DNA of 64,000 bases, taken from Larix kaempferi. Taxonomy: Eukaryota > Streptophyta > Pinopsida > Pinales > Pinaceae. A program made the position numbers and the translations under genes. The DNA lies in the NCBI GenBank assembly GCA_027924585.1, contig BSBM01000076.1, positions 9,656,001 through 9,720,000 on the forward strand, given 5' to 3'. The notes under the pieces are model-generated. The model was not told where the DNA came from and did not search any database. It saw only the letters and a program-made list of their open reading frames with translations. Positions 1-11,090 of the stretch are shown here, piece by piece; position 1 is the stretch's first letter; the number at the start of each line of letters is the position of its first letter.

Positions 1-1035
1 AATCTTCATATAATACATACAAACAACAATATCAATAAAAATTTGGTTATATTTCTTGCACAACCAGTTTGGGTACATCGTAGTTTGCAACTCTCCCCAT
101 TTGACATCAATGGCAAAGGAATGCCCCCCCTGAACTTGTGCTTCTCCTTAAGCACTTAGTGACTAGATGAGATGGATATTACTCCCAATTGTTGTCTAAG
201 ATATTCAACTGTCTATTTGGGAAGGGGTTTTGTTAAAATATCTACAATTTTTTTTTGGTTGGCAATATATTCCAACTTGACATTTTGTTCTTCTACTTGT
301 TCTCTTAAGAAGTTATACTTTATTGGAATATGCTTTGTTCTCGGTTGCATAACAAGATTCTTTGAAAGATTTATTGCACTTGTGTTGTCACAAAGTATTG
401 AGATTGGATGATCATATTCTACCTTAATATCTCTCAACGTCTACCCATAGAACTTGTGTGCAACATGGTGTTGTTGTTATATATTCGGCCTCTACTATGG
501 ATAGAGAAATGGAAGACTATTTCTTGCTCAACCAAGACACTAGACTATTGCCTAGAAAGAATGCTCCTCCACTTGTACTTTTCCTATCATCAACATTGCT
601 TGACCAATCCGCATCAGTATATGGCGGCTATGATGTTAGAGTAAAATTTTCACCTCTTGAGCATCATAAGTCGAAGTCCAAGGTGTCCTTTAGATATCTA
701 AATATTATTTTCACTTCTCGCACATGACTTTCTTTTGGTCCAGCTTGGAACCGTGCAACCAATCCTACTACTTGCATGATGTTTGACCTTGATGGCGTCA
801 CATATAATAGGTTGCCAATCATTGATGTGTACAATGTTTGATTTGCTTCCAGAGATTCATCATCTTTGCTCAATTTACAACTTGTGGCCATGGGTGAGCT
901 AACTAGTGCACAATATTCCATTTTGAATTTCTTAAACATTTCTCTGATATACTTGGTTTGTGAAATGAATATTCCTTTGTCAGATTGAGAAATTTGTAAA
1001 CCAAGAAAGAATGATAGTGTTAATTTTTTGAGCAA
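1..1035 (-). pseudogene. Element A: copia RT C-terminal part and RNase H (decayed)
   Basis: This is the 3' part of a Ty1/copia pol gene, read leftward. Positions 1035-664 encode the end of reverse transcriptase (motifs FFLGLQI, SQTKYI, YTSMIGNLLYVT, IFRYLKDT). Positions 437-213 encode the end of RNase H (LCDNTSAI, RTKHIPIKYNFLREQV, DILTKPLP). The part between them, which should hold the DSDWAG and STAEAEY region, is broken by frame changes. A G-rich stretch near 125-135 and the phrase resembling 'ttgatgtcaaatgggga' beyond the stop resemble the 3' region of SIRE/Maximus-type copia elements (inference). It belongs with the gag-to-RT segment at 9.2-13.3 kb, from which later insertions separate it. 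Not functional. Confidence 0.85.
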
Positions 1036-3744
1036 ATATGATGAGCTTTGAACTTTAAAACTTTAAGTGCAGAAATACTGAATACTTGAATCAATGAGCC
1101 ATTCATTTACATGAAATATTCAACCATAACACAAGATTTACCCTGGGGGAAAACCCTCAAAACAATGAGGATGAAAAACCCTAGCAAATCTTCAGAGTAT
1201 AATTATGATAGATAGCAGAGAATGTCTTTTACAAAATAGTGGATTGCTTTCGGCACCCTAGGTGCTAGATAAGAGATAATACTATAAGCAATAGAGAATA
1301 TAGATCAATTCAATCAACTTGCCATGTGCCCAACACATTAATAACAAGCAAGAATCACCGCCATACAAGCTGTAGCGAATGGGTTGCATGGGTAATGGTG
1401 CATCACATGCAGAAACTGCGAATTGCCTTCTTGGAGAATTATCCTGCACAAATAGAAGTGCCTTGCCTTCAAGGGAGAAGAGAATTCGCTTCACATTGAA
1501 TTCATCAATCCTGTATAACATATTTATATATTCTTTACATGCATTGGCTTCTATTTTTATCTTCTGACTTCATGATGAACTCGCCCTCTATTTGGATGAA
1601 TCAATCTTGCATGAAGAAGAGCGCCCCACTTCTCATGCAGTGCATTAACTCACCGAATTGAGGGTTAAGATGAACTCGCCCCTTAACTGAAATATTGACC
1701 ACTTAGTTAGGTGTCTAACTTAAGTGTCGTCATGCAAGTGTCACAACTCAAGTTTCGTCTTTTAGTTTAACATAAGTGTTGTCATGCAATAACATTTAGT
1801 CAACTAGATCTTCTTTGTTATCACTTAGTTAACTCTCTTTAATTGATTATTTCTTGTTAACATCACTGTAAGGTAATGGATGATGATACCAACAGCTCAC
1901 AAGATTATCACATAAAATTGCATAAATCTGAAACATTAGAGTCATCAGAGAAACATAGAAATAGAGGAAATAAAGCTTCTCATTTGATGGAGCCCACAGA
2001 TAATTGTCAAAATTTTCCAACAGTTTCACAGTCCCTTGGTTGGATTACACAGATTGTGATTCAAATATTAGAGACCCCTTGCGAAAGTAATTGTAAAGCA
2101 TAGAACCCATTTACCAAACAATGGATAAACACAAAATGTGCCATTCCCCAAACAAAATTTAGGCAGAAAATGGAAGACTATATTAAAAATAAAAAATCTT
2201 CTGCGTGTAGAGGTGTAGAGCTAGATGTATTGAAGAGTATACAAAATTCTTGAAGAGGGACAGATGAAACAATACTTGGAAAAATCTCTGTCAGAACAAG
2301 TGAGAAACCAAAAACAGTATTCGATAGTGTCGAGAAAAATTAATCTACTGTGCCTGTATTGCTGGTTTCATCCTAAGAACGTAGAAGTGTTCCGATCTTC
2401 TGAAGGATTCAGATATTTGAATGAAGTTATTAATCAAATGATATGATAATTCTTAGGAACAATTCAGTAGAAAAGGACACTCAAGAAGATGCATAAGAGT
2501 GTGTAAGGAAACCATCAGGGCGATTGATGTTATAGGACTGAAACCATTGGACATGCAATATGTAGTAAAGGCAAAGGCGGTTGTCATGATTTCGGGGTAT
2601 TTCAAAATCATAGATGTGTTTTGCGATATAACGGAACTTATATGAGAATCCAATCCCTTATGCTGCAAATGTTTTGCAAAATTTTTCATGAGACGAGCGC
2701 CCTCGTTGATGGAATACTCGGAAAATAATTTTATGAAAATATTGTTGGAGTTATAGGTAAATATGTTTTTGATAATGAAAATTTGTGAAATGATGTAAAG
2801 AATATCAACGGTGAAGATATTTGTATCATGATATTTCTTACATAATAGTATAATTCGAATATGAATATGATTCGATACGGAAAAAATATGTAACGAAAAA
2901 ATCTAGTAAGAATAAAATACGGAAGTAGACTGCTTATATATAATATTTTTTAATCGAGTATTCAAAAACATACGATAAATGTACAAAGGCATTTATATAA
3001 TAAAATCAAATATATTTTAAAAACAAAAAAATATAATTTCAACAACCACCCTTATGGCAAGTGTGAGTGACGGCAACTAGTTATTAATAATTATTTTAAT
3101 AAGAAAGTATAAATTGAATGGTATTTATGTTTTATAGTGTTTAAGTTTGGTTTTTTTTAAATTGGTTTTCAAACTTTAATTTTCCATTACTAAGAATCCA
3201 TATTCGTATTACACTTACACTGAATATTCTGTAAATTCGAATTTGTTCCAAATTTCCATACCTGAAATGCCAATACAATCGAAATATGCTACTATGATTT
3301 CTAATCTGTCGAGAATCTAGATCGTAACATCATCTTTCGATCTATTTAACTCACAAACGTTGGTTAATGATGTAAGTATCTCTATCGCTCGAGAAATAGA
3401 GACAACATATGAGACTACCAGTCTCAGCGAGGAACTTTCGTGAACTCGAGATAGAGCCGCAACATAATACTGAGGTACTTGAAAGAGTTTTTTAATCTTA
3501 TCAACGATATATTGATGACAGAATGTCCATCAATAACTAATATTCTCAAAATTGGTTTTGTTATAGTCGACTATTACGGGAATAAAACTATCCAAATCAC
3601 CATGTACTAACATAAACATAAAGGCTTGACCATCCATTAATATAATGTTAAGATGTTAGTTAGGAAATAAAAGAGTGCATTATTTTAAACAATTAGAAAT
3701 AAAGTATTAAAGAAGGGTTAAATCAAGGGTATACATGGAAAATG

Positions 3745-3995
3745 TCAATTTTCGCTAGTTCATTCGGTTAAGGTGTGGGTCTCGTCATCTAGGTGATTTG
3801 GGTTCAATTCTCCTTAGGGGTGAGTTAGTTGGGAGGAGACACCCAAAAATCCAGCCATCATAAGGGTTGGTGTGGCCTACGCTGGGTATGATCCTCGGGT
3901 GACTTTGACGGCTTAGATGCCCTTGAATTGCGGTTCTTAACCAATGGTTCATTGCTACCGACCTCGAGCGACGGGCAATCGAACAAAAAAAAAGG
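3745..3995 (+). mobile_element. Possible tRNA-derived SINE
   Basis: A tRNA-like head is visible. A-box-like text 'tagttcattcggttaagg' lies near 3,756, and a good RNA polymerase III B box, GGTTCAATTCT (plant SINE consensus GGTTCRANNCC), lies near 3,803-3,813. The unit ends in an A-rich run near 3,985-3,993. The spacing and the 'ggttaagg' phrase resemble known plant SINEs such as the AU family. No target-site duplication was recognised, and the tail is part of a tandem duplication, so the boundaries are uncertain. A chance match in AT-rich DNA remains possible. Confidence 0.3.
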
Positions 3996-4214
3996 ATATG
4001 CGTGGAAGATATATTATATATAAAGGGAAGGATTAATTTAAGGGGAGATTTAAAGGGAGACTTTGACGGCTTAGATGCCCTTGGATTGCGGTTCTTAACC
4101 AATGGTTCATTGCTACCGACCTCGAGCGACGGGCAATCGAACAAAAAAAAAAGGATATGCGTGGAAGATATATTATATATAAAGGGAAGGATTAATTTAA
4201 GGGGAGATTTAAAA
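3901..4214. repeat. 158-bp tandem duplication
   Basis: Two adjacent copies start at 3,901 and 4,059 with 'gactttgacggcttagatgc'. They differ by one substitution (ccttgaattg versus ccttggattg) and a small change in the A run. The high identity suggests a recent duplication. Confidence 0.9.
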
Positions 4215-4546
4215 AGGGTAGTTTATCCAAAAGAAGTGGAAGTAAATAAAGTCAAGATCTTAACAAATTTTATATCATAATGGCTCATGAAGTTTAGGTT
4301 ATAGCTTTGAGGACAACCATTTCTAAAGATGGAGGCAATGTTGTGAACACAAGTGGTCAATGTTATATTTTAATATTTAATATTAATGTTATTGTAATTA
4401 GTAATATAATTTTTTCAAAAGACGCGACCTTATGTGAAAAGTCATCTTACAAGCCTATGTGAAATATCTATATATTTACATATTGTCTTTGCACAATTAT
4501 TATTTAATATTTTAAGGCTTCCACATTTAAGCATAACATTCAATTT

Positions 4547-4612
4547 GCACACATGATCCTTGTTTCGTGATAATAAGAACCCTTCTAGTTGTTCAATGTA
4601 TACTCCTTCCTC
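4547..4612 (-). pseudogene. Element A: short RT fragment between two insertions
   Basis: Read leftward, this stretch encodes EEGVYIEQLEGFLL...DHVCKL, the segment that directly follows 'MDVKSSFLNGNL' in copia reverse transcriptases. That preceding segment ends at about 9,220. The two halves join exactly across the nested element and its target duplication, showing that the 4.6-9.2 kb element landed inside this RT gene. The downstream KKALYGLKQ motif is missing where the 1.0-4.5 kb block begins. Confidence 0.85.
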
Positions 4613-4617
4613 TAGAT
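4613..4617. repeat. Target-site duplication TAGAT, left copy
   Basis: TAGAT directly precedes the left LTR (TGTTAAG...). The same five bases follow the right LTR at 9,215-9,219. Five bases is the usual length for copia integration. Confidence 0.9.
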
Positions 4618-5512
4618 TGTTAAGAAATTAACTCAGGAGGTACTGCTTTATATTTTTGGTGTTTTGTTATGGGGGGACTAAGTTATGTTCCCTAGCCATT
4701 AAAGTTATCTTATGTTAATAAAGTCAGTTTTATATTTATGAATTCATCAAGTTGAGAGAGAGGGATCAGATTGAGAAGAACAAGTTTCCAATTAAGAATC
4801 TAGTGCACAATTTTCAAGAAATCTTAGCAGGTTAGTGGCTTGATTTTTCAATACAGTCGGAGTTATTTTTGGCACATTTCCCAAGAAGAATGACCAAATT
4901 TAATGCATAGGAAGTACAACATTAAATGTTGGTACGAAATTATAGTTTAAAGCATTTATTGTGGTGGCATGAATCCCCAAAAATTGATAGACCGTACCTC
5001 ATTAATTGTTGTTGTAAATATGGTATGTGGCATAGATTTCCAAGCAATTATGAGTGCATTTATTATCAGTATGACAGGGTCGTACAACAACAATAGATTG
5101 AAACGTGTGAGGGAGGCCGTACAGCTGCAAAAGGCACATAAATCGAGGCATCAGTTTGTTAGTAAGAGACTGGCGTGGTGGGTTGAGATAAGTTGTCTTG
5201 TTAATGCTATTTTGATTCTCTAAGTGGAAAAATAAATTTTTGTAAGAAGTTTGAATTTGCTCTCTCTTCAATAAAATTATCTCTCTAGGTTTTTTCCCTT
5301 GTTGGGGTTTTTGCTCTGGGTATAGCCCTAAACTGAAGTGTTCATATTCTTATCAATGGTTGAGTAATTTTTGTTTTGGTGTTTATTATTTAAGTTAGAA
5401 ATCAATATCTATCAGAGAATTGATCACTTAACTCACAAAAGTAATAAACCATATGTAAGCCAAAGTGTTTGACTAAATGCATGTATTAACAAGATGATTT
5501 CAAATTTCTTCA
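4618..5512 (+). repeat. 5' LTR of nested copia element
   Basis: Starts TGTTAAGAAATTAA and ends ...TTTCTTCA, matching the right LTR at 8,351-9,214 along its length. Landmarks shared by both are 'ggggggactaa', 'gggtcgtacaaca', 'gtataatgccctaaactgaag'-like text and 'cagagaattgatca'. It carries about 50 bp near 5,360-5,405 that the right LTR lacks. Confidence 0.93.
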
Positions 5513-5526
5513 TGGTATCCAAATTC
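5513..5526 (+). other. Primer-binding site (initiator-Met tRNA type)
   Basis: TGGTATC directly follows the left LTR; this is the first seven bases of the usual plant copia primer site TGGTATCAGAGC. The remaining bases (CAAATTC) have diverged. Confidence 0.75.
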
Positions 5527-5643
5527 ACTGACAGAGTGTGAACACATTGCTATAGATAGTTGCACAACTGATATTTGGGCTTATTGTGATTTTGAGGTTT
5601 TGGACTTTTTTTGTTTTTGGTTGTTGAAAGGATTTACAAAATA

Positions 5644-6480
5644 ATGATGAGCATTAGGTACAAAGATAGGTTGGACGGGGTGTCCAACTACCTTTAGTGG
5701 AAGGTTAGAATGTCAGTAGTACTTAAGGAAAATAAAATTTGGAGGTTTGTTGACACCATAGTTACAATTCTTGTTGATCCCATTTCCTGAGATGTTCATG
5801 ATGTGTTAGAAGCTAGAGCTCAAAGGATAATATTAGATGGGGTTAAGGACAACCTGATTGAACACCTGGCAAAGAAAACGACTGCCAATGACATGTGGGA
5901 TACCCTTAAGAATTTATATGAATACAAAAATGAGAATAGAAAAATTGCACTCGGTGACGGGCTACATGGCCTTAAAATGAACAAGGATGACAATGTTGTC
6001 TCCTAACTAACTAGGGTTTCCCAAGTCAAATACGAACTAGCTGCAGTGGGAGATGTCATCCCAGACTCAGAATTAGTATGGATAACCCTGAAGGGATTTA
6101 CTAAGGAGTGGGATGTGTTTGTCAAATGTGTTGTGGGAAGGGAGAAACTATTGGATTGGAACCGTTTGTGGGATGGTTTTACCCATGAGGAGATTCGGGA
6201 AGGATCTCAGAGTAAAGTCTTGACAAGTGTTGACATAGAAGAAAATATAGCCCTTACAACCAAAGCAAAGAAAAAGAAGAAAGGGAAGGACCTAAGCAAA
6301 GTCCATTGCTATTCATGTAATCCGTATGGGAATTATGCATAAAACTGCCCTAACAGTAAGAAAGAGAAAAAGGATGTAGCAACATCAGCTTCAGTTGAAG
6401 AGTATGCTGCTCAGTTTGAGAAAGAGTTCTCATTAGCATCTTTTGATTCTAGTGTAGGCAGTTCCAGTTTTCAAATGCCT
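5644..6480 (+). pseudogene. Copia gag, broken
   Basis: The reading frame from the ATG at 5,644 encodes a copia gag (UBN2/Retrotran_gag_2 type). It has a degraded W-K-V-R-M start with a TAG where a tryptophan is expected, then RAQRIILDGVKDNLIEHL, DMWDTLKNLYE, LTRVSQVKYELAAVGD and WITLKGFTKEWDVFV. A basic KKKKKGK stretch leads to a CCHC zinc knuckle at about 6,303-6,348. The knuckle reads CYSCNPYGNYA, then a stop, then NC; the histidine has become asparagine and a TAA interrupts it. At least four in-frame stops are present (TAG near 5,695, TGA near 5,788, TAA at 6,004 and 6,340). The product would have been the structural RNA-packaging protein. Confidence 0.85.
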
Positions 6481-6884
6481 AGATAGTTGACAGTGGGTCA
6501 AATAGACACATGATTGGTATGTGGGGAGTATTTCAGAGCATCATAGAAACAGGTCCAGGGTACTTTGTGGAAACCAGCATGGATCATGTTAAGGCATTGA
6601 GAGGAGTTGGAACAATACGCTTCCAGCTTGAATTTGGTGAACTCTTGGAATTGGATGGAGTTCTATTTGTTCCAGGGCTAAAAGTTAGTAGGCTTTTAGT
6701 ATCAACTCTGGAAGATGCTAGATATGGAATGTTTGTCAAAATTGGGCATGTGTTTCTATATTTTGTGGGGATAGATACAGTTAGTACTACTATCCTGCTT
6801 GGAGATAAGAGAGATATACTATACATACTGCGAGGTGAGATTGTGTATGCAAAGTCTGGCTGGTTGAGACAGAGGATGAGGTAG
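6481..6884 (+). pseudogene. Copia aspartic protease remnant
   Basis: The frame continues after the gag knuckle with VDSGSNRHMIG, the active-site region of a copia protease (DSG intact). It is followed by F..GVGTIRF.., LDGVLFVPGLKVSRLLVST and a C-terminal stretch typical of the protease-integrase linker. The frame ends at 6,884 where integrase should begin, and no GAG-pre-integrase or HHCC motif follows. Downstream sequence is repeat-rich DNA. Protease would cleave the gag-pol polyprotein in the particle. Confidence 0.8.
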
Positions 6885-6944
6885 AGGTTGCAGGTGTTCA
6901 ATTTGTGCTTTCAGATGGAGAGAGTGAATTGATGAGCATAGTTG

Positions 6945-7185
6945 TCATTGATGACAAGACATTAATGATAAAAGACAAATGACATGGAAAATGTTGATGA
7001 CATGGTAAAAGGAACTATGGAAAGCATGACATAGATTGAGGACAAGGAAACGACATGGCAATGGAAAAGGACATAGAAGCATTAAGGTTGATATGGCAAG
7101 CATGACAAGTGTTGGTGACATGGCAAGCAAGCATGGCAAGCAAGCATGACAAGTAAGCATGACAAGCAAAGCGCAAGTGACAAAG
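6945..7185 (+). repeat. Short-period repeats of GACATGG / AAGCATGACAAG
   Basis: An irregular array of about 10-12 nt units (gacatgg, caagcatgac, ggcaagcaagcat) fills the first part of the region replacing integrase/RT in the nested element. The open frames on the minus strand here are by-products of the repeats. Confidence 0.8.
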
Positions 7186-7189
7186 GATG

Positions 7190-7880
7190 ATGGCATACCA
7201 AGCAAGGTTGAAGACAAGGCTTGCGGGCATCCCTTGGAGGACAAAGGTTAAGCCTTGGCAGGCATTTGAAGGACAGTTGCGGGCATATGAAAAGGAGCTT
7301 GCGAGAATTCTCTTGAGCCTTTGCGACACTTCCTAAGGGCCCCTACGAGAATTTATAAAAGACCGTATGGGAATATGTTGGAGCCCTTGCAGGCATCCTA
7401 TAAGATCCCCTGCGGGCATATTCAAAGGAAGCTGTGCGGGCATGTCTAAAGGCGCTTGTGGGCATTTAGTTGAGTCAATGTGGGCATATGAAGGAGCCCT
7501 TGCGGGCATTTACTAAAGGCCCGTTACGGGCACACCTAAGGGTTAATGCGGGCATTACCTTGGGCACTTGCGGGCATCACAGTTTGACAAGGCCCTTGTG
7601 GGCATTTCTAAAGAACCAGCCTGCGGGCATTTCTTATGGAGTGTTGTGGGCATTTCTATGGAGTGTTGCGGGCATTTCTAATTAGACCATGTGGGCATTT
7701 CTGTGGATCAATTCGGGCATTTTCTTGGGCCATTGTAGGCATTCTATCAAGCTCTTGCGGGCATGTGAAAAGAGCCCATGCGGGAATATTCTAAGGAGCA
7801 GTGTGGGCATTTCTATATGCCCTTGCGGTCATTTCAAAGAAAGCCTTGCGGGCTTATGATGGAGCAAATTGTGGGCAGTT
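7190..7880 (+). repeat. GCGGGCAT minisatellite-like array
   Basis: About 690 bp in which a core (c)TTGCGGGCATTTCTAA recurs every 25-40 bases. I count 17 exact GGGCAT cores plus several one-base variants (gcaggcat, gcgggaat, gcggtcat). Spacers vary, so this is a dispersed-unit array rather than a strict tandem repeat. It lies inside the nested copia element in place of pol. Confidence 0.88.
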
Positions 7881-8340
7881 AAGCGAAGTTCGTGACATGC
7901 CATGAAAATGATGACGTGTGAAGTCTTGGTTCTTGAGATCTTTGTTCATCTCCTTGATCGAAGGATCGACCACCTTCAAATAACCTTAAATAAATCTTAT
8001 TTAATGATAAAAATAAAAATGAATTGATAATCTATTTGGCATGTCGTCCTAGCAAGAGTTATGGAGAAGTTGTATAAAAAGGGAAATCCGCCCATTGATT
8101 CACCTCCCCCTCTCAATGTGCCATTGTGTTCATCATGAATCTCTTCTGAGCACTGGAAGGAGGCTTATCCAGTATGATGTTTATGAGCATGTTTAGAACA
8201 GGAGAGCAGAGTCTCCTCAGAGTTCAGAATTCAGAGTGGTTTACAGGCACTCATCTCTAGGTCATATTCCAGAGAGAAACTACATGGAATAGTGACCCAT
8301 GCGGAGGAGAAGCCGTTGGTGCCGGAAGGACCTCCTTTGT

Positions 8341-8350
8341 CAAGAGGGAG
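8341..8350 (+). other. Polypurine tract
   Basis: 'caagagggag' sits immediately before the right LTR's TGTTAAG, as expected for the plus-strand primer of a copia element. The same 'taagagggag' tract precedes the LTR at 45,001. Confidence 0.85.
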
Positions 8351-9214
8351 TGTTAAGAAATTAAATCAAGAGGTGCTCCTTTATTGTTTTGGTGTTTGTT
8401 CACGGGGGGGACTAATTTATGTTCCCTAGGCATTTATTAATGGAAAGTTGGTTTATGTTAATAAAGTGAGTTTTATATTTATGAATTCATCAAGTTGAGA
8501 GAGAGAGATCAAATTGAGAAGAGCAAGTTTCCAAGTAAGAATCCAGGGCACAATTTTCAAGAAATTTCAGTAGGTTGTTAGTGGCTTGTTTTTTCAAGGA
8601 AGACTGAGTTATTTCTGGCACATTTCCCAAGGAGACTAACAAAATTTAATGCACAGGAAGTACAAAATTAAATGATGGTACAAAATTACAATCTAAAGCA
8701 TTTATTGTGGTGGCACAAATCCCCAAAAATTTGACAGATTGTACCTCATTAATTGCTTTAGTAAATATGGCACATGTGGCACAAATTTCAAGGTAGTTCC
8801 GAGAGCACTTATTATCAGTTTGACAGGGTCGTACAACAGCAACAAATTAGTATGTGTGAGGGAGGTCGTATAGTTTCAAAAGGCACAGAAATTGAGGCAT
8901 CATTTTGCCAGTAAGAGACTGGCATGGTGGGATGAGATAAGTTGTCTTGTTAATGCTATTCTAATTCTTCGAGTGGAAAATAAATTTCTCTAAGAAGTTT
9001 CGGTATTCTCTCAGTTCAATAAAATTATCTCTCTGGGTTTTCTCCTGATGGGTTTTTTGCCCTAGGTATAGCCCTAAACTGAAGTGTTCATATTCTTATC
9101 AGTATCTATCAGAGAATTGATCAGTTAACTCAAAAAAGTAATAAACCCTGTGTAAGCTAAGTGTTTTATTAAATGCATGTATGAACAAGTTGATTATTTA
9201 ATCAAATTTCTTCA
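8351..9214 (+). repeat. 3' LTR of nested copia element
   Basis: Begins TGTTAAGAAATTAAATCAAG after the purine tract and ends ...TTTCTTCA. It aligns along its whole length with 4,618-5,512 and is followed by the TAGAT duplication. Confidence 0.93.
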
Positions 9215-9219
9215 TAGAT
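9215..9219. repeat. Target-site duplication TAGAT, right copy
   Basis: Matches 4,613-4,617 exactly; it marks the insertion of the nested element into element A's RT gene. Confidence 0.9.
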
Positions 9220-10080
9220 TTCCATTGAGAAAGGATGACTTGACATCCATTTGATAGAATTTGAAGTTCTTGAAACAAGCAAATTCCAAAAACCTTCTTA
9301 TAGCTTCTAGTCTTGTAACCGTGGAAAAGGATTCTTTGAAATTAATTCCTTCAACTTGAGAAAAGCCTCCACAAACCAATCTTACTTTGTTTCTTATAAC
9401 TTTCCCATCTTCATTCAACTTGTTCTTGAAAACACACTTGGTGCCAATCACATTTGTATCTTTTGGCCTTGGAACAAGTTCCCATGTCTTATTCTTCTCG
9501 ATTTGATTTAGTTCTTCTTCTATAGCATCAATCCAATGCTTATCTTTGCTAGCTTCTGTAAATTCCTTAGGCTCTATTTTAGATAGCAAGGAGAAGTTTG
9601 CATGTTCTGGAGCAATTGCTATTTTCCTTCTAGTTTGAATTCTCGTGTCTATATCACCAAGAATTAGATTTTGTGAATGATTCTTTTCGACAAAGTTAGA
9701 TGGTTCCTTTGTATCTGAACGCTATGTCCCTTCTTCTTCTTCTTCTTCTTCTTCTTTGTAGCTCATCTCTTTTGGATGTTCATTTGTTTGTGATTTCTCC
9801 TTTTGAGGCCTTGCTTCATCCGCTTTTACATTTACATTTTCTACAATTTTGCACAATCATTTATTGTAACATATATAAGCCTCGCTTCTATATGAATAAC
9901 CAAGAAAGATACCTTTATTAGTTATGGCATCAAATTTGCCCAAATCCTCTTCATCTCTCTTTATATAGGCACTTGCTCCCAGATATTTTGAAGTATTTGA
10001 CTGTTGTTGGTCTTCCTTTCCTTAATTCATAGGGTTTTTATTGTTGTTGACTATAATTTGCCCTTTATTCATAGTATAGA
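9215..10080 (-). pseudogene. Element A: RT N-terminal part and integrase-RT linker
   Basis: Positions 9,589-9,215 (leftward) encode the start of copia reverse transcriptase: EPKEFTEASKDKHWIDAIEEEL, KNKTWELVPRP, IGTKCVFKNKLNEDG, RLVCGGFSQVEGINF and the catalytic-region start FYQMDVKSSFLNGNL. The reading continues at 4,612. Positions 9,600-10,080 carry the degraded integrase C-terminal/linker region, recognisable from phrases like GIFLGYS and a poly-glutamate stretch written as repeated CTT at 9,731-9,757. Several stops and frame changes make it non-functional. Confidence 0.85.
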
Positions 10081-10640
10081 TTGCTATGTCAACTGCTTCT
10101 CTCCAAAATATGTCTGATAGATTAGCTATGTCATCTGCTTCTCCCCAAAATCTGTCCAATAGCTTAGATTCATTCAACATTTTCTATCCATCCCTTGCAC
10201 AATTCAATTCTTTCTTTCTACCACTCCATTCTGTTGTGGAGTTCTTGCAGCTAAAAAGTGTCTCTTTATTCCAAAAATCTCACAAAACTATTCAAATTGA
10301 TTTGAGATAATTTCATCTCCTTGATCTGATCTCAAGCAGTTGATTTTTAAATTAGTTTCATTTTCAACCAAGGATTTGAATGCTTTAAACTTCTCAAATG
10401 CTTCATATTTGTCTTTTAAGAACGCAACCCATGTAATAGTTCAAAGGTCCATATGTACTAGTTCCAATGGATTTGATGTTGAGCATTCCTTTGATTTGAA
10501 GTTTGCTCTTGTTTCCTTGCCATGTTGACATTGCTTGCAAATAGTGTTTGAATGTTTTGTGATCTTTGGCATGTCTCTCACTACTTAGTGCCGATTTTCA
10601 CTAGACTATCAAAGTTCATATGGCCCATTCTTCTATGTCA
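10080..10640 (-). pseudogene. Element A: copia integrase core
   Basis: Read leftward the sequence encodes, across a few stops, the end of an HHCC zinc site (CKQCQHGKE), then NPLELVHMDL (first catalytic aspartate), and AFLKDKYEAFEKFKAF. Next come LRSDQGDEIISNQFE (second aspartate), FGIKRHFLAARTPQQNGVVERKN (third catalytic acidic residue) and the start of the post-core region. The stretch near 10,080-10,180 holds a tandem duplication of about 45 bp ('cttctctccaaaatatgtctgat'-like text twice), so the segment encoding FWGEA is present twice. Integrase would join cDNA to the host chromosome; this copy is dead. Confidence 0.82.
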
Positions 10641-10850
10641 TAACCAACTTTCATCTATTTGTCCCATATAGCATTTTTTTCCTTTGATTTCATTGAGAAT
10701 ATATACATTATTTGAGGCTCTAATTGCCTTTCCAAGCTTGCCTTCCTTATCTCACAACATATGAGAATGAAATGTGAGAGTGTGTCCTTGATCACACATT
10801 TCACTAACACTAAGTAGATTATGTTTCAAACCTTCAACGTACAAGACATT

Positions 10851-11075
10851 CTATGTTTTAGTCTTTCCGCTATCAAGATTAAGAGTACCTTTTCCAACTA
10901 TTATTGTAGTAGTGTTATCTCCAAATGTTGCACTGCCTTCATTTACTTCCTTCAAATTAAGAAAGTTGGTATGATCAAAGTTGGTATGATTCCCTATCAT
11001 GTGGCTTGAGCATCCACTATGAATATGCCATTGATTTCCTTTATTTTGGGCATGAAGTGCAGTTTGTACAAGCAT
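10851..11075 (-). pseudogene. Element A: copia protease with altered active site
   Basis: The frame encodes QWHIHSGCSSHMIGN, FLNLKEVNEGSATFGDN and IVGKGTL, matching the copia aspartic protease start (usually W-x-LDSGCSRHMTG). The catalytic aspartate of DSG is histidine here (HSG), so the enzyme would be inactive. An 18-bp duplication ('caaagttggtatgat' twice) lies at about 10,977-11,000. Confidence 0.78.
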
Positions 11076-11090
11076 GGATTTTTCCTTCTT

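Larger units (their letters stand above)
1036..4546. other. Non-coding block interrupting element A
   Basis: Element A's reading on the minus strand breaks off at about 4,547 (after ...DHVCKL) and resumes at about 1,035 (...FFLGLQI), so this 3.5-kb block was inserted into, or replaced part of, the RT gene. I see no coding region. Around 1,130-1,170 and 4,280-4,360 the text looks like retroelement LTR or purine-tract sequence (for example 'aaagatggaggcaatgttgtg'), but no matching LTR pair was found. From 2,740 to 3,740 it is AT-rich and featureless. It contains the SINE-like unit and tandem duplication listed separately. Confidence 0.5.
4618..9214 (+). mobile_element. Complete nested copia element with degraded, RT-less interior
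   Basis: A 4.6-kb LTR retrotransposon with both LTRs (895 and 864 bp), an initiator-Met primer site, a purine tract and a TAGAT target duplication. It sits inside the RT gene of element A. The interior encodes gag with a broken zinc knuckle, then an aspartic protease, then stops resembling a retrotransposon. Integrase, reverse transcriptase and RNase H are absent, and about 0.9 kb of repeat-rich DNA lies there instead. It could only have moved using another element's enzymes. The LTRs differ at many sites and by an indel of about 50 bp near 5,360-5,405, so the insertion is old. Confidence 0.93.

Noticed and set aside
3756-3825. Functional tRNA gene
   Set aside because: Only A/B-box-like text is present; no cloverleaf with paired acceptor and anticodon stems could be formed by eye.
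3785-4280. Overlapping open frames of 119 and 92 codons on both strands
   Set aside because: They lie wholly within the 158-bp tandem duplication and SINE-like unit and repeat the same peptide.
6945-7685. Cys/Leu-rich and Gly-rich open frames on both strands
   Set aside because: Products of the GACATGG and GCGGGCAT repeats; no domain and no start context.
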